Source of the DNA: Paucihalobacter sp036825875
Lineage (GTDB): Bacteria > Bacteroidota > Bacteroidia > Flavobacteriales > Flavobacteriaceae
Assembly: GCF_036825875.1 (NCBI RefSeq)
Contig: NZ_DAISXK010000041.1
Span: forward strand, 1-23,213
Direction: 5' to 3'
Length of the DNA: 23,213 nucleotides
The notes beneath the pieces were generated by a model. The model ran no database searches, was not told where the DNA came from, and saw only the letters and a list, made by a program, of their open reading frames with translations. Below, piece by piece: positions 14,841-23,163 of the stretch. A program made the translations under genes and the position numbers. The number at the start of each line of letters is the position of its first letter. The first letter of the stretch is position 1.

Positions 14841-17591
14841 ATGGCTGACACAATTAGATTAAATAAAGTACTTAGAGAACTTAATATTTCTATAGACCGT
14901 GCTGTGGATCATTTAGATTCCAAAGGCATTTCTATTGAAAAAAGTCCAAATACAAAAATTTCGCAAGACGTTTACGGAGTCCTTTCCGAAGAGTTTCAAA
15001 CAGATGCTTCCAAAAAAGAAAAAGCACATGAAGTTAGCGAAGCTAAAATTAAAGAGAAAGAAGAGCTTCGTGTTATACGCGAACGCGAAATAGAAGCGAA
15101 AACTAAAGCGGAAGAGGCTGCTAAAGAAGTTATAAAAGCTAAAGCCGCTGTAAGTGGACCAAAACAAGTTGGTAAAATTGATTTGGAAACTTCTAAGCCA
15201 AAAACGGTTCAAGTAAAAGAACCGGAAAAGCCTGTTGAATCAGAAGTTAAGGCTACTGTTCCTGAAAAGGAAGAGCCTGAATTAAAAGAAACGCCAAAAC
15301 CAACTGTTGAAGCTGAAAAAGCCGAAGAAAAGTCAGTTGAAAAAGAAGCCATAAAAGTAAAAGCGCCTGAGGCCAAAAAAGAGGAAGCTCCAAAACCTGC
15401 CTCGGAAAATCCGGAGGAAACTTTAGTCACTAAATACCAAAAACTCTCAGGTCCAACGTCAACGGGCGAGAAAATTGATTTATCTCAGTTTAACAGACCG
15501 AAAAAGAAACCAGTAGAAAAACCAGCTACCGCCAAAGCAGACCATCCAAATAAGAAAAGGAGGCGTAGAATTAGTAAAGGAGTAGATCCTAATAAACCAG
15601 CAACTGCCAATAACGATACAAGAAAACCAGGATTTAGAGGCAAACCGCAACCTGGCAAAAGACCTTCAACCGTAAAAGAAGAGCCCACCGAAGAAGAAGT
15701 TCAAAAGCAAATTAGAGAAACGCTTGAAAAACTTCAAGGCAAAAGCAGCAAAGGAAAAGGCGCTAAATATAGAAGAGAAAAAAGAGATTTCCACCGTCAG
15801 CAAAGTGAACGCGATTTAGAACAAATTGAAGCAGACTCTAAAGTACTTAAAGTCACGGAGTTTGTTACGGCAAGTGAGGTGGCAACTATGATGGATGTTC
15901 CTGTGACCAAAATTATATCGGCATGTATGTCCTTAGGAATGATGGTTACCATGAACCAGCGTTTAGATGCTGAGACACTATCTATTGTTGCTGAAGAATT
16001 TGGATATGATGTGGAATTTGTCACGACTGATATCGAAGAATCTATTGAAAATGTCGCAGACAAACCGGAAGACCTTAAACCAAGAGCACCAATTGTAACC
16101 GTTATGGGTCACGTTGACCACGGTAAAACATCACTCTTAGATTATATACGTCAAGAAAATGTAATTGCAGGTGAATCTGGTGGAATAACGCAGCACATTG
16201 GCGCATACGGTGTTACCTTAGACAATGGTGAAAAAATAGCATTTTTAGATACCCCAGGCCACGAGGCGTTTACCGCAATGCGTGCCAGAGGTGCACAAGT
16301 AACAGATTTAGCCATTATAGTTGTAGCAGCAGACGACGATATTATGCCTCAAACAAAAGAAGCCATCGCGCATGCACAAGCAGCCGGTGTACCAATTGTT
16401 TTTGCTATAAATAAAATTGATAAACCCAACGCAAACCCTGAGAAAATTAAAGAAGGCCTAGCCAATATGAATTTATTGGTTGAAGATTGGGGCGGAAAAA
16501 TACAGTCACACGATATTTCAGCTAAAGAAGGAACTGGTGTTAAAGAATTACTTGAAAAAGTTTTACTTGAAGCTGAAATCCTTGAACTAACTGCAAACCC
16601 TAATAAACAGGCAAGCGGTACCGTAGTAGAAGCATTTTTAGACAAAGGCCGTGGATATGTATCAACGATATTAGTTCAGGCAGGCACCTTAAAAGTAGGT
16701 GACTATGTTCTTGCGGGTAAAAACAGTGGTAAAGTAAAAGCCATGCACGACGAACGCGGTAAAGAAGTTCTTAATGCAGGACCTTCAACTCCTGTATCTA
16801 TTTTAGGATTGGATGGCGCACCACAGGCAGGTGATAAGTTTAGTGTTTTTGCAGATGAACGCGAAGCCAAACAAATTGCTGCCAAGCGTACACAGTTACA
16901 AAGAGAGCAATCGGTTAGAACTCAACGTCACATAACCTTAGATGAAATTGGACGAAGAATCGCCTTAGGTGATTTCCAAGAACTTAATATTATATTAAAA
17001 GGTGATGTTGATGGTTCGGTAGAAGCTTTAACCGATTCATTCCAAAAACTTTCAACCGAAGAAATTCAAATTAATATCATTCATAAAGGTGTAGGAGCCA
17101 TCACCGAAAGTGATGTACTACTGGCCTCAGCATCTGACGCGGTAATTATTGGTTTTAATGTAAGACCAATGGGTAACGCACGTCAAATTGCCGATAAAGA
17201 AGAAATTGATATCCGTACCTATTCTATTATTTACGATGCAATCAACGATTTAAAAGATGCCATGGAAGGCATGTTGTCTCCTGAAATGAAGGAGGAAATC
17301 GCCGGAACAGCGGAAATCAGAGAAACCTTTAAAATCTCTAAAATTGGTACCATTGCAGGGTGTATGGTAGTAAGTGGAAAAATTGTTAAAAATTATAGTA
17401 TACGTCTTATTAGAGATGGTGTGGTAATTTATACAGGAGAATTGGCATCCTTAAAACGATTTAAAGATGATGCTAAAGAAGTTGCAAAGGGTTACGATTG
17501 TGGTATGCAAATTAAAAATTATAATGACATTCAAGTAGACGATGTTATTGAATCCTTCCACCAAGTAGAAGTTAAAAAGAAACTAAAATAA
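14841..17591 (+). CDS. infB: Translation initiation factor IF-2
   Basis: A 916-residue GTPase that places initiator tRNA on the 30S subunit and promotes subunit joining. An IF2_N module (1 to about 55, IRLNKVLRELNISIDRAVDHL) is followed by a long Lys/Glu/Pro-rich linker (about 60-310) of low complexity. A second IF2_N module lies at about 338-395 (VTEFVTASEVATMMDVPVTKI). The GTPase domain has G1 GHVDHGKT (423-430), G3 DTPGHE (from 470), G4 NKID (from 524) and G5 SAK (from 560). Domains II, III and IV follow, including GDVDGSVEAL and the C-terminal initiator-tRNA-binding domain. The linker is rich in Lys-Glu-Ala and causes long spurious antisense frames. It is the last gene of the rimP operon, since a strong terminator begins right after the stop codon. 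Confidence 0.98.
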   Translation: MADTIRLNKVLRELNISIDRAVDHLDSKGISIEKSPNTKISQDVYGVLSEEFQTDASKKEKAHEVSEAKIKEKEELRVIREREIEAKTKAEEAAKEVIKAKAAVSGPKQVGKIDLETSKPKTVQVKEPEKPVESEVKATVPEKEEPELKETPKPTVEAEKAEEKSVEKEAIKVKAPEAKKEEAPKPASENPEETLVTKYQKLSGPTSTGEKIDLSQFNRPKKKPVEKPATAKADHPNKKRRRRISKGVDPNKPATANNDTRKPGFRGKPQPGKRPSTVKEEPTEEEVQKQIRETLEKLQGKSSKGKGAKYRREKRDFHRQQSERDLEQIEADSKVLKVTEFVTASEVATMMDVPVTKIISACMSLGMMVTMNQRLDAETLSIVAEEFGYDVEFVTTDIEESIENVADKPEDLKPRAPIVTVMGHVDHGKTSLLDYIRQENVIAGESGGITQHIGAYGVTLDNGEKIAFLDTPGHEAFTAMRARGAQVTDLAIIVVAADDDIMPQTKEAIAHAQAAGVPIVFAINKIDKPNANPEKIKEGLANMNLLVEDWGGKIQSHDISAKEGTGVKELLEKVLLEAEILELTANPNKQASGTVVEAFLDKGRGYVSTILVQAGTLKVGDYVLAGKNSGKVKAMHDERGKEVLNAGPSTPVSILGLDGAPQAGDKFSVFADEREAKQIAAKRTQLQREQSVRTQRHITLDEIGRRIALGDFQELNIILKGDVDGSVEALTDSFQKLSTEEIQINIIHKGVGAITESDVLLASASDAVIIGFNVRPMGNARQIADKEEIDIRTYSIIYDAINDLKDAMEGMLSPEMKEEIAGTAEIRETFKISKIGTIAGCMVVSGKIVKNYSIRLIRDGVVIYTGELASLKRFKDDAKEVAKGYDCGMQIKNYNDIQVDDVIESFHQVEVKKKLK

Positions 17592-17623
17592 AAAAAGCCG
17601 GCTTAATTTTAAGCCGGCTTTTT
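17592..17623. terminator. Bidirectional rho-independent terminator between infB and the small lipoprotein gene
   Basis: AAAAAGCCGGCTT (17592-17604) and AAGCCGGCTTTTT (17611-17623) are perfect inverted repeats around AATTTT. The stem begins at the base after the infB stop. A/T tracts on both sides let it end infB from the left and the minus-strand gene, whose stop is ten bases away, from the right. Confidence 0.92.
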
Positions 17624-17632
17624 CAATAGAAT

Positions 17633-17830
17633 TTAATTGTCATCCCCGATTTTATCAATCGCTTTATCAATTTCTTTATTAACTTCGGTATCTACTTTTT
17701 CACCGGCGCGTTCAATTGCTCCTTTCGATTCTTCAGTTTCAACTTTCACCTCATTTGTTGTTTCACGACATGATACGAAAGCGACACTAACTGAAAATAC
17801 AACAGCAATCATTAAAATCAATTTTTTCAT
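17633..17830 (-). CDS. Small acidic lipoprotein of unknown function
   Basis: A 65-residue protein with a clear lipoprotein signal: MKKLILMIAVVF, then lipobox FVSC with Cys21. The 44-residue mature part is highly charged and probably helical (NEVKVETEESKGAIERAGEKVDTEVNKEIDKAIDKIGDDN), with no cysteine after the acylated one. The ERAGEKVD/KEIDKAIDKIGDD portion resembles the repeated amphipathic helices of small envelope-stress or entericidin/YtxH-like proteins, but I cannot place it in a family. It lies alone on the minus strand, downstream-to-downstream with infB and sharing its terminator. About 234 bp separate it from the SPOR gene upstream. I see a real gene because of the intact signal peptide, the terminator and the lack of overlap. 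Confidence 0.8.
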   Translation of the reverse strand: MKKLILMIAVVFSVSVAFVSCRETTNEVKVETEESKGAIERAGEKVDTEVNKEIDKAIDKIGDDN

Positions 17831-18035
17831 AATTATTGGATTTAGGTTTAAAGGCGCAAGGTATCTCTAATTTATTTATGAATGCGATTTATAAACCATT
17901 ATAAGACAGCATTTGGGGACGCCCTTCTTTTACAGCTAATTACTGAGGATTTTGCCAAAATGTTTTAGCTGCCAGATCTGGTTATATATCGCAAAATAAA
18001 GTTTAACGACGCGCAAATACAATTATAGTTTGAAT

Positions 18036-18056
18036 AAAAAGCGGCTCATTGGCCGC
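18036..18056 (-). terminator. Rho-independent terminator of the SPOR-domain gene
   Basis: GCGGC (18041-18045) pairs with GCCGC (18052-18056). Read on the minus strand, the hairpin is followed by TTTTT (complement of 18036-18040). It lies nine bases past the stop of the minus-strand SPOR gene. The rest of the 234-bp gap, 17831-18064, shows no further gene or clear element. Confidence 0.8.
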
Positions 18057-18064
18057 ATTCTGTA

Positions 18065-18451
18065 TCAAGATTTATTTGACGTTTTCGGTTTAAAAATAAA
18101 GGCAGTTTGGTAGTTGCTTTTTATTTTTTGTAAAGCGCGTTCGGCTTCCAGACGATTGGTGAAATTTCCAATCCATATTTTGTAATTTGGAGTATTGTAT
18201 TCCATAGAAACGGGCCAATCGTTGTAATTATTCATAAAGTCTGTTTTTGCTTGCTCTGCACTAGATCGATTTCCGCTAAAAACTTGGATTTTATAAATTT
18301 CATTGGTAGTTAAATCTTTTTTGAACTCTAATAACTTCTCAATTTGTCGGTCTTGATCAATAGTTACGGTTCCGTTTTGTGCATAACCTAATCCACCAAA
18401 GCCAAATAATAAGGCCAAAAACAGCGTGATTTTAAACTTTAGTTTTTTCAT
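18065..18451 (-). CDS. Exported SPOR-domain protein
   Basis: A 128-residue protein with a Sec signal peptide (MKKLKFKITLFLALLFGFGGLGYAQ, cleavage probably after AYAQ-like GYAQ near residue 25). A short linker follows, then a SPOR domain at about 50-122: IYKIQVFSGNRSSAEQAKTDF, then YNTPNYKIWIGNFTNRLEAERALQKIKSNYQTAFIFKP. SPOR domains bind denuded septal peptidoglycan glycan strands, so a periplasmic role at the division site or in wall remodelling is likely. No catalytic domain is present. It is a single-gene unit with its own promoter-like motif and a terminator, transcribed away from the actA gene. There are 208 bp between its start and the preferred actA start. Confidence 0.9.
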   Translation of the reverse strand: MKKLKFKITLFLALLFGFGGLGYAQNGTVTIDQDRQIEKLLEFKKDLTTNEIYKIQVFSGNRSSAEQAKTDFMNNYNDWPVSMEYNTPNYKIWIGNFTNRLEAERALQKIKSNYQTAFIFKPKTSNKS

Positions 18452-18467
18452 AATAATGTAATTTTTA

Positions 18468-18475
18468 CAAAGGTA
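18468..18475 (-). promoter_or_regulatory. Candidate -7 promoter element for the SPOR gene
   Basis: Read on the minus strand, the sequence is TACCTTTG, an exact TAnnTTTG match ending 16 bases before the start codon. This gives a leader of about ten bases. No clear TTG is visible at the -33 position. Confidence 0.5.
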
Positions 18476-18572
18476 TATCTTATTAACTTATGTTTCCTTT
18501 TCTTATTATTTAGAATCTTTATAAATTAGTAATTAACGCTATACTTAGATTTTCCAAATCGACTTTATACCT

Positions 18573-18580
18573 TATTTTTG
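18573..18580 (+). promoter_or_regulatory. Candidate -7 promoter element of the act operon
   Basis: TATTTTTG fits TAnnTTTG. It would give a leader of about 73 bases to the preferred actA start (18660), or about 28 bases to the alternative start (18615). The -33 position has TTT rather than TTG. The T-rich composition makes a chance match quite possible. Confidence 0.4.
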
Positions 18581-18659
18581 CAAGAGTTTTTATACATATG
18601 TTCTCGAAACTTGTATGAAAATATCGTACCAAAAATTAGAAGATAATTTAATATCAAAT

Positions 18660-19949
18660 ATGAGACAGGTGATTTACCGTTATTTAACCTCTACTAGTCT
18701 GTTTTTCGGGTTTTTATTTTTATTGTCGTTTTCAAATTTAGTATTTTCTCAAGAAGGAGATGCGGCTGCTGGAAAGACACTTTACAACGCCAATTGTGCT
18801 GCATGCCACAGGCTAGATAAACCAATGACTGGTCCTGCCTTGCGAAATGTTGAAAAACGCCTTTCAGAGGAAGAAGGTCTTGACCGCGAGTGGTTGTACA
18901 ATTGGATCCGCAATAGTGCCGGGATGATAAAATCTGGCGATCCTTATTCCGTAAGAATTTACAATGAATGGAATCAAGTGGCAATGAATGCGTTTCCACA
19001 ACTTTCCAATGAAGACATTGATAATATTTTAGCCTATACAGCTCAAGAACCACCAGCGCCTGTTGTGGCTGAGGTACCTGTTGGGGGCGGTGGTGGTGGC
19101 GAAACTAGTGGCGTGTCAGAAAAATTAATTCTTGGTGCTTTAGCAGTATTATTCGCATTGCTAGCAATGGCGCTTATTCTGGTTAGACAAACACTTAAAA
19201 GATTTGCCGATGCCAAAGGTGTGGTTGTTGAAGAAACTAAAACAACCCCAATATGGAAGGCTTTTATTCAAAATCAATTCTTAGTCTTGGTAACGTCAAT
19301 AATTTTCTTACTGGCAAGTGGTTACTATGTATACGGTTATTTCATGCAAGTTGGTATTGACCAAGGCTACATGCCAGTTCAGCCAATTCATTATTCGCAT
19401 AAAATTCACGCGGGAGATAATGCTATTGATTGTAATTATTGCCATTCTTCTGCAAGGGTTAGTAAACATTCTGGTATTCCATCTTTAAACATTTGTATGA
19501 ATTGTCACAAAGCAATTGGTGAAGTAGCTGAATCTACAGCAACAGCGGAGTACAGTAAAGACTTCTATGACGGTGAAATACAAAAATTATATGCTGCGGT
19601 TGGTTGGGACGAAGCTACCCAATCATATACGGGTAAAACACAACCAGTAAAATGGGTGCGTATTCACAACTTACCAGATTTTGCCTATTTCAATCACTCA
19701 CAACACGTTTCTGTTGCTGGTATTGAATGTCAAACTTGTCATGGTCCAGTTGAAGAAATGGAGATTATGTACCAGCATTCACCCTTAACTATGGGTTGGT
19801 GTATCAACTGCCACAGAGAAACCAATGTCAAAGTTGAAGACAATGCTTATTACACAAAAATTCATGAAGAATTGTCTAAAAAATACGGTGTAGAAGAACT
19901 TACCGCTGCTCAAATGGGTGGGCTTGAATGTGGTAAGTGTCATTATTAA
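18660..19949 (+). CDS. actA: Alternative Complex III subunit ActA, multihaem cytochrome c with N-terminal monohaem domain
   Basis: A 429-residue subunit of Alternative Complex III, the quinol:electron-acceptor oxidoreductase that replaces bc1 in many Bacteroidota. Numbered from 18660: signal peptide 1 to about 31 (ending VFSQ), monohaem cytochrome c domain with CAACH (46-50) and KPMTGPAL, Gly-rich linker (141-147), membrane helix about 155-176, short cytoplasmic loop, second helix about 207-228. A pentahaem periplasmic domain then has CxxCH at 258, 279, 357, 381 and 424. Six haem c motifs in all. The frame is open to an ATG at 18615, but the extra 15 residues include acidic ones and spoil the signal peptide, so 18660 is preferred. 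actB follows after 28 bases. Electrons probably flow from the ActB/ActC side to ActA and onward to the oxidase. Confidence 0.9.
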   Translation: MRQVIYRYLTSTSLFFGFLFLLSFSNLVFSQEGDAAAGKTLYNANCAACHRLDKPMTGPALRNVEKRLSEEEGLDREWLYNWIRNSAGMIKSGDPYSVRIYNEWNQVAMNAFPQLSNEDIDNILAYTAQEPPAPVVAEVPVGGGGGGETSGVSEKLILGALAVLFALLAMALILVRQTLKRFADAKGVVVEETKTTPIWKAFIQNQFLVLVTSIIFLLASGYYVYGYFMQVGIDQGYMPVQPIHYSHKIHAGDNAIDCNYCHSSARVSKHSGIPSLNICMNCHKAIGEVAESTATAEYSKDFYDGEIQKLYAAVGWDEATQSYTGKTQPVKWVRIHNLPDFAYFNHSQHVSVAGIECQTCHGPVEEMEIMYQHSPLTMGWCINCHRETNVKVEDNAYYTKIHEELSKKYGVEELTAAQMGGLECGKCHY

Positions 19950-19977
19950 TAAATTAAGAAAGTAATTCAAAAATCAT

Positions 19978-22900
19978 ATGTCATCAAACAAGAAATACTG
20001 GAAAAGTGTTGAAGAGCTGAACGAAAACAGCTCCATTGTTGAGACGCTAAAACAAAACGAATTTGTAGAGCAGATTCCAACTGATGAATTTTTAGGTGAT
20101 AAAGAAAACCTTGAATCTTCATCTACAACGCGTCGTGATTTCCTTAAATATGTTGGTTTTAGTACAGCAGCAGCCACGTTGGCAGCTTGTGAGGGTCCGG
20201 TTATTAAATCTATTCCGTACGTAGTGCAGCCAGAAGAAATAATTCCAGGCGTGGCTAATCATTATGCCACTGCAATTGCTGATGGATACGATTTTGCCAG
20301 TGTTTTGGTCAAGACTCGAGAGGGCAGACCTATCAAAATTGAAAATAATACGCTCTCAGCAACCAATGGCACTGCCAATGCACGAGTGAATGCTTCAGTT
20401 TTAGGCTTATATGACAGCTTAAGAGTAAAAGGCCCCAAAAAGGATGGCGCAGCTATTTCTTGGGATGCGTTAAATAAAGCCGTTGTTGAACAATTAGATA
20501 ATTTACAAGGAAGCGGTCAACAAATTGTTTTCCTAACCCAAACTTATGCAAGTCCATCAACCAACAAATTGGTTGGTGAATTTGCTGAAAAATATCCTAA
20601 TGCTAAACATATTGTTTACGACTCCATTTCACAATCAGCGGCGTTGGATGCTTATCAGGCAAAATACGGTTCAAGAGGTTTGGCTAATTACGACTTTTTA
20701 AAAGCTACAACAATTGTTTCTGTTGGAGCCGATTTCTTAGGCGATTGGCAAGGTGGCGGTTTCGATAGCGGTTATGCCCAAGGGCGCGTTCCTAAAAACG
20801 GAAAAATGTCGCGTCATATTCAATTTGAATCCAATATGTCCTTAACAGGTGCCAATGCCGATAAGCGTGTGCCATTAACACCAAGTCAGCAAAAAATAGC
20901 TTTAGCGAAATTATACAGCTATGTGGTTGGTTCATCTGTTTCGGCAAGTTTGCCAGAACATATTGATGCTGCTGTGAAAAGCGCAGCTGCCGAATTAAAA
21001 AAGGCAGGCAGCGACGCGGTTGTTGTAACAGGTATTGATGATGTAAACGCTCAAACTGTAGTGCTGGAAATAAATAGCTATTTAAACAGTAAAGCATTTG
21101 ATCCGAAAACCACTATAAAAACCAGACAAGGTAACGACAAGGAAGTTCAAACTTTAATTGCTGATATGAAGGCAGGTAAAGTCGGTGCTTTAATTATGAG
21201 CGGCGTAAATCCGTTATATACCTTACCTAATGCTTTAGATTTTTCTGAAGGATTAGCTAAAGTTGAAATGTCAGTGGCGTTTACATTAAAAGAAGATGAA
21301 ACATCAAGTAATTGTCAGTACATAGCAGCAGCACCGCATTATTTAGAATCTTGGGGCGATGTAGAGCTTAAAAAAGAACATTTCGCATTAATGCAACCAA
21401 CTATCCGACCATTGTTTGATACCAAGCAATTTCAAGAAGCACTGTTAGCATGGTTAGGAAAAGATGTAACTTATCATGATTATATAAAAGAAAACTGGAA
21501 CGAGACTATTCTTAACGGCAGTTCGTTTAGCGATGCCTTACACGATGGTGTGTTTGTTTCAGAAAACAATACTGTTGCTTCTCCGAAAGGAACGATTACA
21601 AATGAAGCTACAAGCTCAAACGAGAGCGCTCCAATTTCATCTGGTGACGCAGTTAGGGCTTTAGTCGCTTCTGTTAAAAGTTTGGACGGACTTGAATTGT
21701 CCTTATACACTAAAATAGGCTTAGGAGATGGTCAACAAGCAAACAACCCTTGGTTACAAGAGTTTCCTGATCCAATAACTAGAACTTCTTGGGATAACTA
21801 TTTAACTGTGTCAAAATCTGATGCAGAAAGTTTTGGTCTTGTTAATAAAAATGTGGCCAATGGCGGACTTAATGGAAGTTATGTGAATGTAACCGTTAAT
21901 GGAACTGTCATAGAAAATGTACCAGTTATTATTCAGCCAGGTCAAGCAAAAGGTTCTGTTGGATTGGCTTTTGGTTACGGACGTACGGCTGGTTTAAAAG
22001 AAGAAATGAAAACAGGGGTAAATGCTTATCCACTTTATTTTAATTTTAAATCGACCCAAGCAGTATCAATTGAGAAGGTTGCGGGTGAGCACGAATTTGC
22101 ATGTGTGCAATTGCATAACACCTTGATGGGTCGTGGCGATATTATAAAGGAAACAACCTTAGAAATATTCAACACCAAAGATAAAAACGTATGGAATAAG
22201 ATGCCAATGGTATCACTAAACCATATTGAAACCCCGGTTACTTCGCCAGATGTGGATTTATGGGATTCTTTTGATCGTTCTATTGGCCACCATTTCAATT
22301 TATCAATTGATTTAAATGCATGTACAGGATGTGGCGCTTGCGTAATTGCTTGTCATGCCGAAAACAATGTGCCGGTAGTTGGTAAAACAGAAATGCGTCG
22401 CAGTCGTGATATGCATTGGTTGCGTATTGATAGATACTACTCTTCAAATGAAAGCTTAACTGCTGATATTACGGAAAAACTAGATTCAAAAGGTTTAGGT
22501 CTTGGCAATTACGTGTTTGGAGATAGACAAGGCGATGGCTCATTATCTACATTCGATAGACTCGAAGTTGCAGCCGATAACCCTGAAGTGGTATTTCAGC
22601 CTGTAATGTGTCAGCATTGTAACCATGCACCATGTGAAACAGTTTGCCCGGTAGCCGCTACAGTTCATGGTCGTCAAGGTCAAAACCAAATGGCTTATAA
22701 TCGTTGTGTAGGTACGCGTTACTGTGCCAATAACTGTCCGTATAAAGTACGACGTTTCAACTGGTTCTTATACAGCCAAAATGATGAGTTTGATTATTTT
22801 ATGAATGATGATTTAGGCAGAATGGTATTAAATCCTGATGTTACGGTTCGTTCAAGAGGTGTAATGGAAAAATGTTCTTTCTGTATTCAAAAAACACAGA

Positions 22901-23133
22901 AAACCATTTTAGATGCTAAGCGTGACGGTCGTGAAATAAAAGATGGAGAATTCCAAACAGCGTGTTCTGCAGCTTGTGGAAACGGTGCAATGGTATTTGG
23001 AGACATAAATGATAAGGAAAGTGAAATAGCAAAACTTAAATCCGATGATAGAATGTACCATCTCCTAGAATATGTAGGAACCAAACCTAACGTCATCTAT
23101 CATACCAAAGTTAGAAACACAACAGAAGTATAA
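19978..23133 (+). CDS. actB: Alternative Complex III subunit ActB, molybdopterin-oxidoreductase-like/Fe-S protein with extended Tat signal
   Basis: A 1051-residue peripheral subunit of Alternative Complex III. A 50-residue cytoplasmic-type extension (KYWKSVEELNE) precedes the twin-arginine motif TTRRDFLKYVG (R52-R53), and the hydrophobic stretch ends in LAAC (Cys71), a possible lipobox. Residues about 80-740 resemble molybdopterin oxidoreductases, but members of this subunit family carry no Mo cofactor. The C-terminal ferredoxin-like part has four cysteine clusters: C782, C785, C788, C792; C878, C881, C886, C890; C910, C916, C920; and C966, C969, C996, C1000. These fit the three [4Fe-4S] and one [3Fe-4S] clusters known for ActB. 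The extended Tat signal corresponds to the 'TAT-variant-translocated' description. It sits 28 bases after actA and 30 before actC in one operon. Confidence 0.95.
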   Translation: MSSNKKYWKSVEELNENSSIVETLKQNEFVEQIPTDEFLGDKENLESSSTTRRDFLKYVGFSTAAATLAACEGPVIKSIPYVVQPEEIIPGVANHYATAIADGYDFASVLVKTREGRPIKIENNTLSATNGTANARVNASVLGLYDSLRVKGPKKDGAAISWDALNKAVVEQLDNLQGSGQQIVFLTQTYASPSTNKLVGEFAEKYPNAKHIVYDSISQSAALDAYQAKYGSRGLANYDFLKATTIVSVGADFLGDWQGGGFDSGYAQGRVPKNGKMSRHIQFESNMSLTGANADKRVPLTPSQQKIALAKLYSYVVGSSVSASLPEHIDAAVKSAAAELKKAGSDAVVVTGIDDVNAQTVVLEINSYLNSKAFDPKTTIKTRQGNDKEVQTLIADMKAGKVGALIMSGVNPLYTLPNALDFSEGLAKVEMSVAFTLKEDETSSNCQYIAAAPHYLESWGDVELKKEHFALMQPTIRPLFDTKQFQEALLAWLGKDVTYHDYIKENWNETILNGSSFSDALHDGVFVSENNTVASPKGTITNEATSSNESAPISSGDAVRALVASVKSLDGLELSLYTKIGLGDGQQANNPWLQEFPDPITRTSWDNYLTVSKSDAESFGLVNKNVANGGLNGSYVNVTVNGTVIENVPVIIQPGQAKGSVGLAFGYGRTAGLKEEMKTGVNAYPLYFNFKSTQAVSIEKVAGEHEFACVQLHNTLMGRGDIIKETTLEIFNTKDKNVWNKMPMVSLNHIETPVTSPDVDLWDSFDRSIGHHFNLSIDLNACTGCGACVIACHAENNVPVVGKTEMRRSRDMHWLRIDRYYSSNESLTADITEKLDSKGLGLGNYVFGDRQGDGSLSTFDRLEVAADNPEVVFQPVMCQHCNHAPCETVCPVAATVHGRQGQNQMAYNRCVGTRYCANNCPYKVRRFNWFLYSQNDEFDYFMNDDLGRMVLNPDVTVRSRGVMEKCSFCIQKTQKTILDAKRDGREIKDGEFQTACSAACGNGAMVFGDINDKESEIAKLKSDDRMYHLLEYVGTKPNVIYHTKVRNTTEV

Positions 23134-23163
23134 ATTTAGTTAAAGATTTAATCATTATAAATT

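Noticed and set aside
15209..15430. Antisense frame inside infB giving a Ser/Phe/Gly-rich peptide
   Set aside because: It is the complement of the Lys/Glu/Pro-rich IF-2 linker; low-complexity coding DNA often leaves the other strand open. There is no promoter or family resemblance.
17857..17863. Minus-strand TACCTTG as promoter of the small lipoprotein gene
   Set aside because: It lacks one T of the TAnnTTTG consensus and has no -33 partner, so it is not listed as a feature.
18615..18659. Earlier ATG for actA
   Set aside because: The 15 extra residues contain acidic side chains and lengthen the signal-peptide n-region. It is kept only as an alternative, since the candidate promoter would allow either start.
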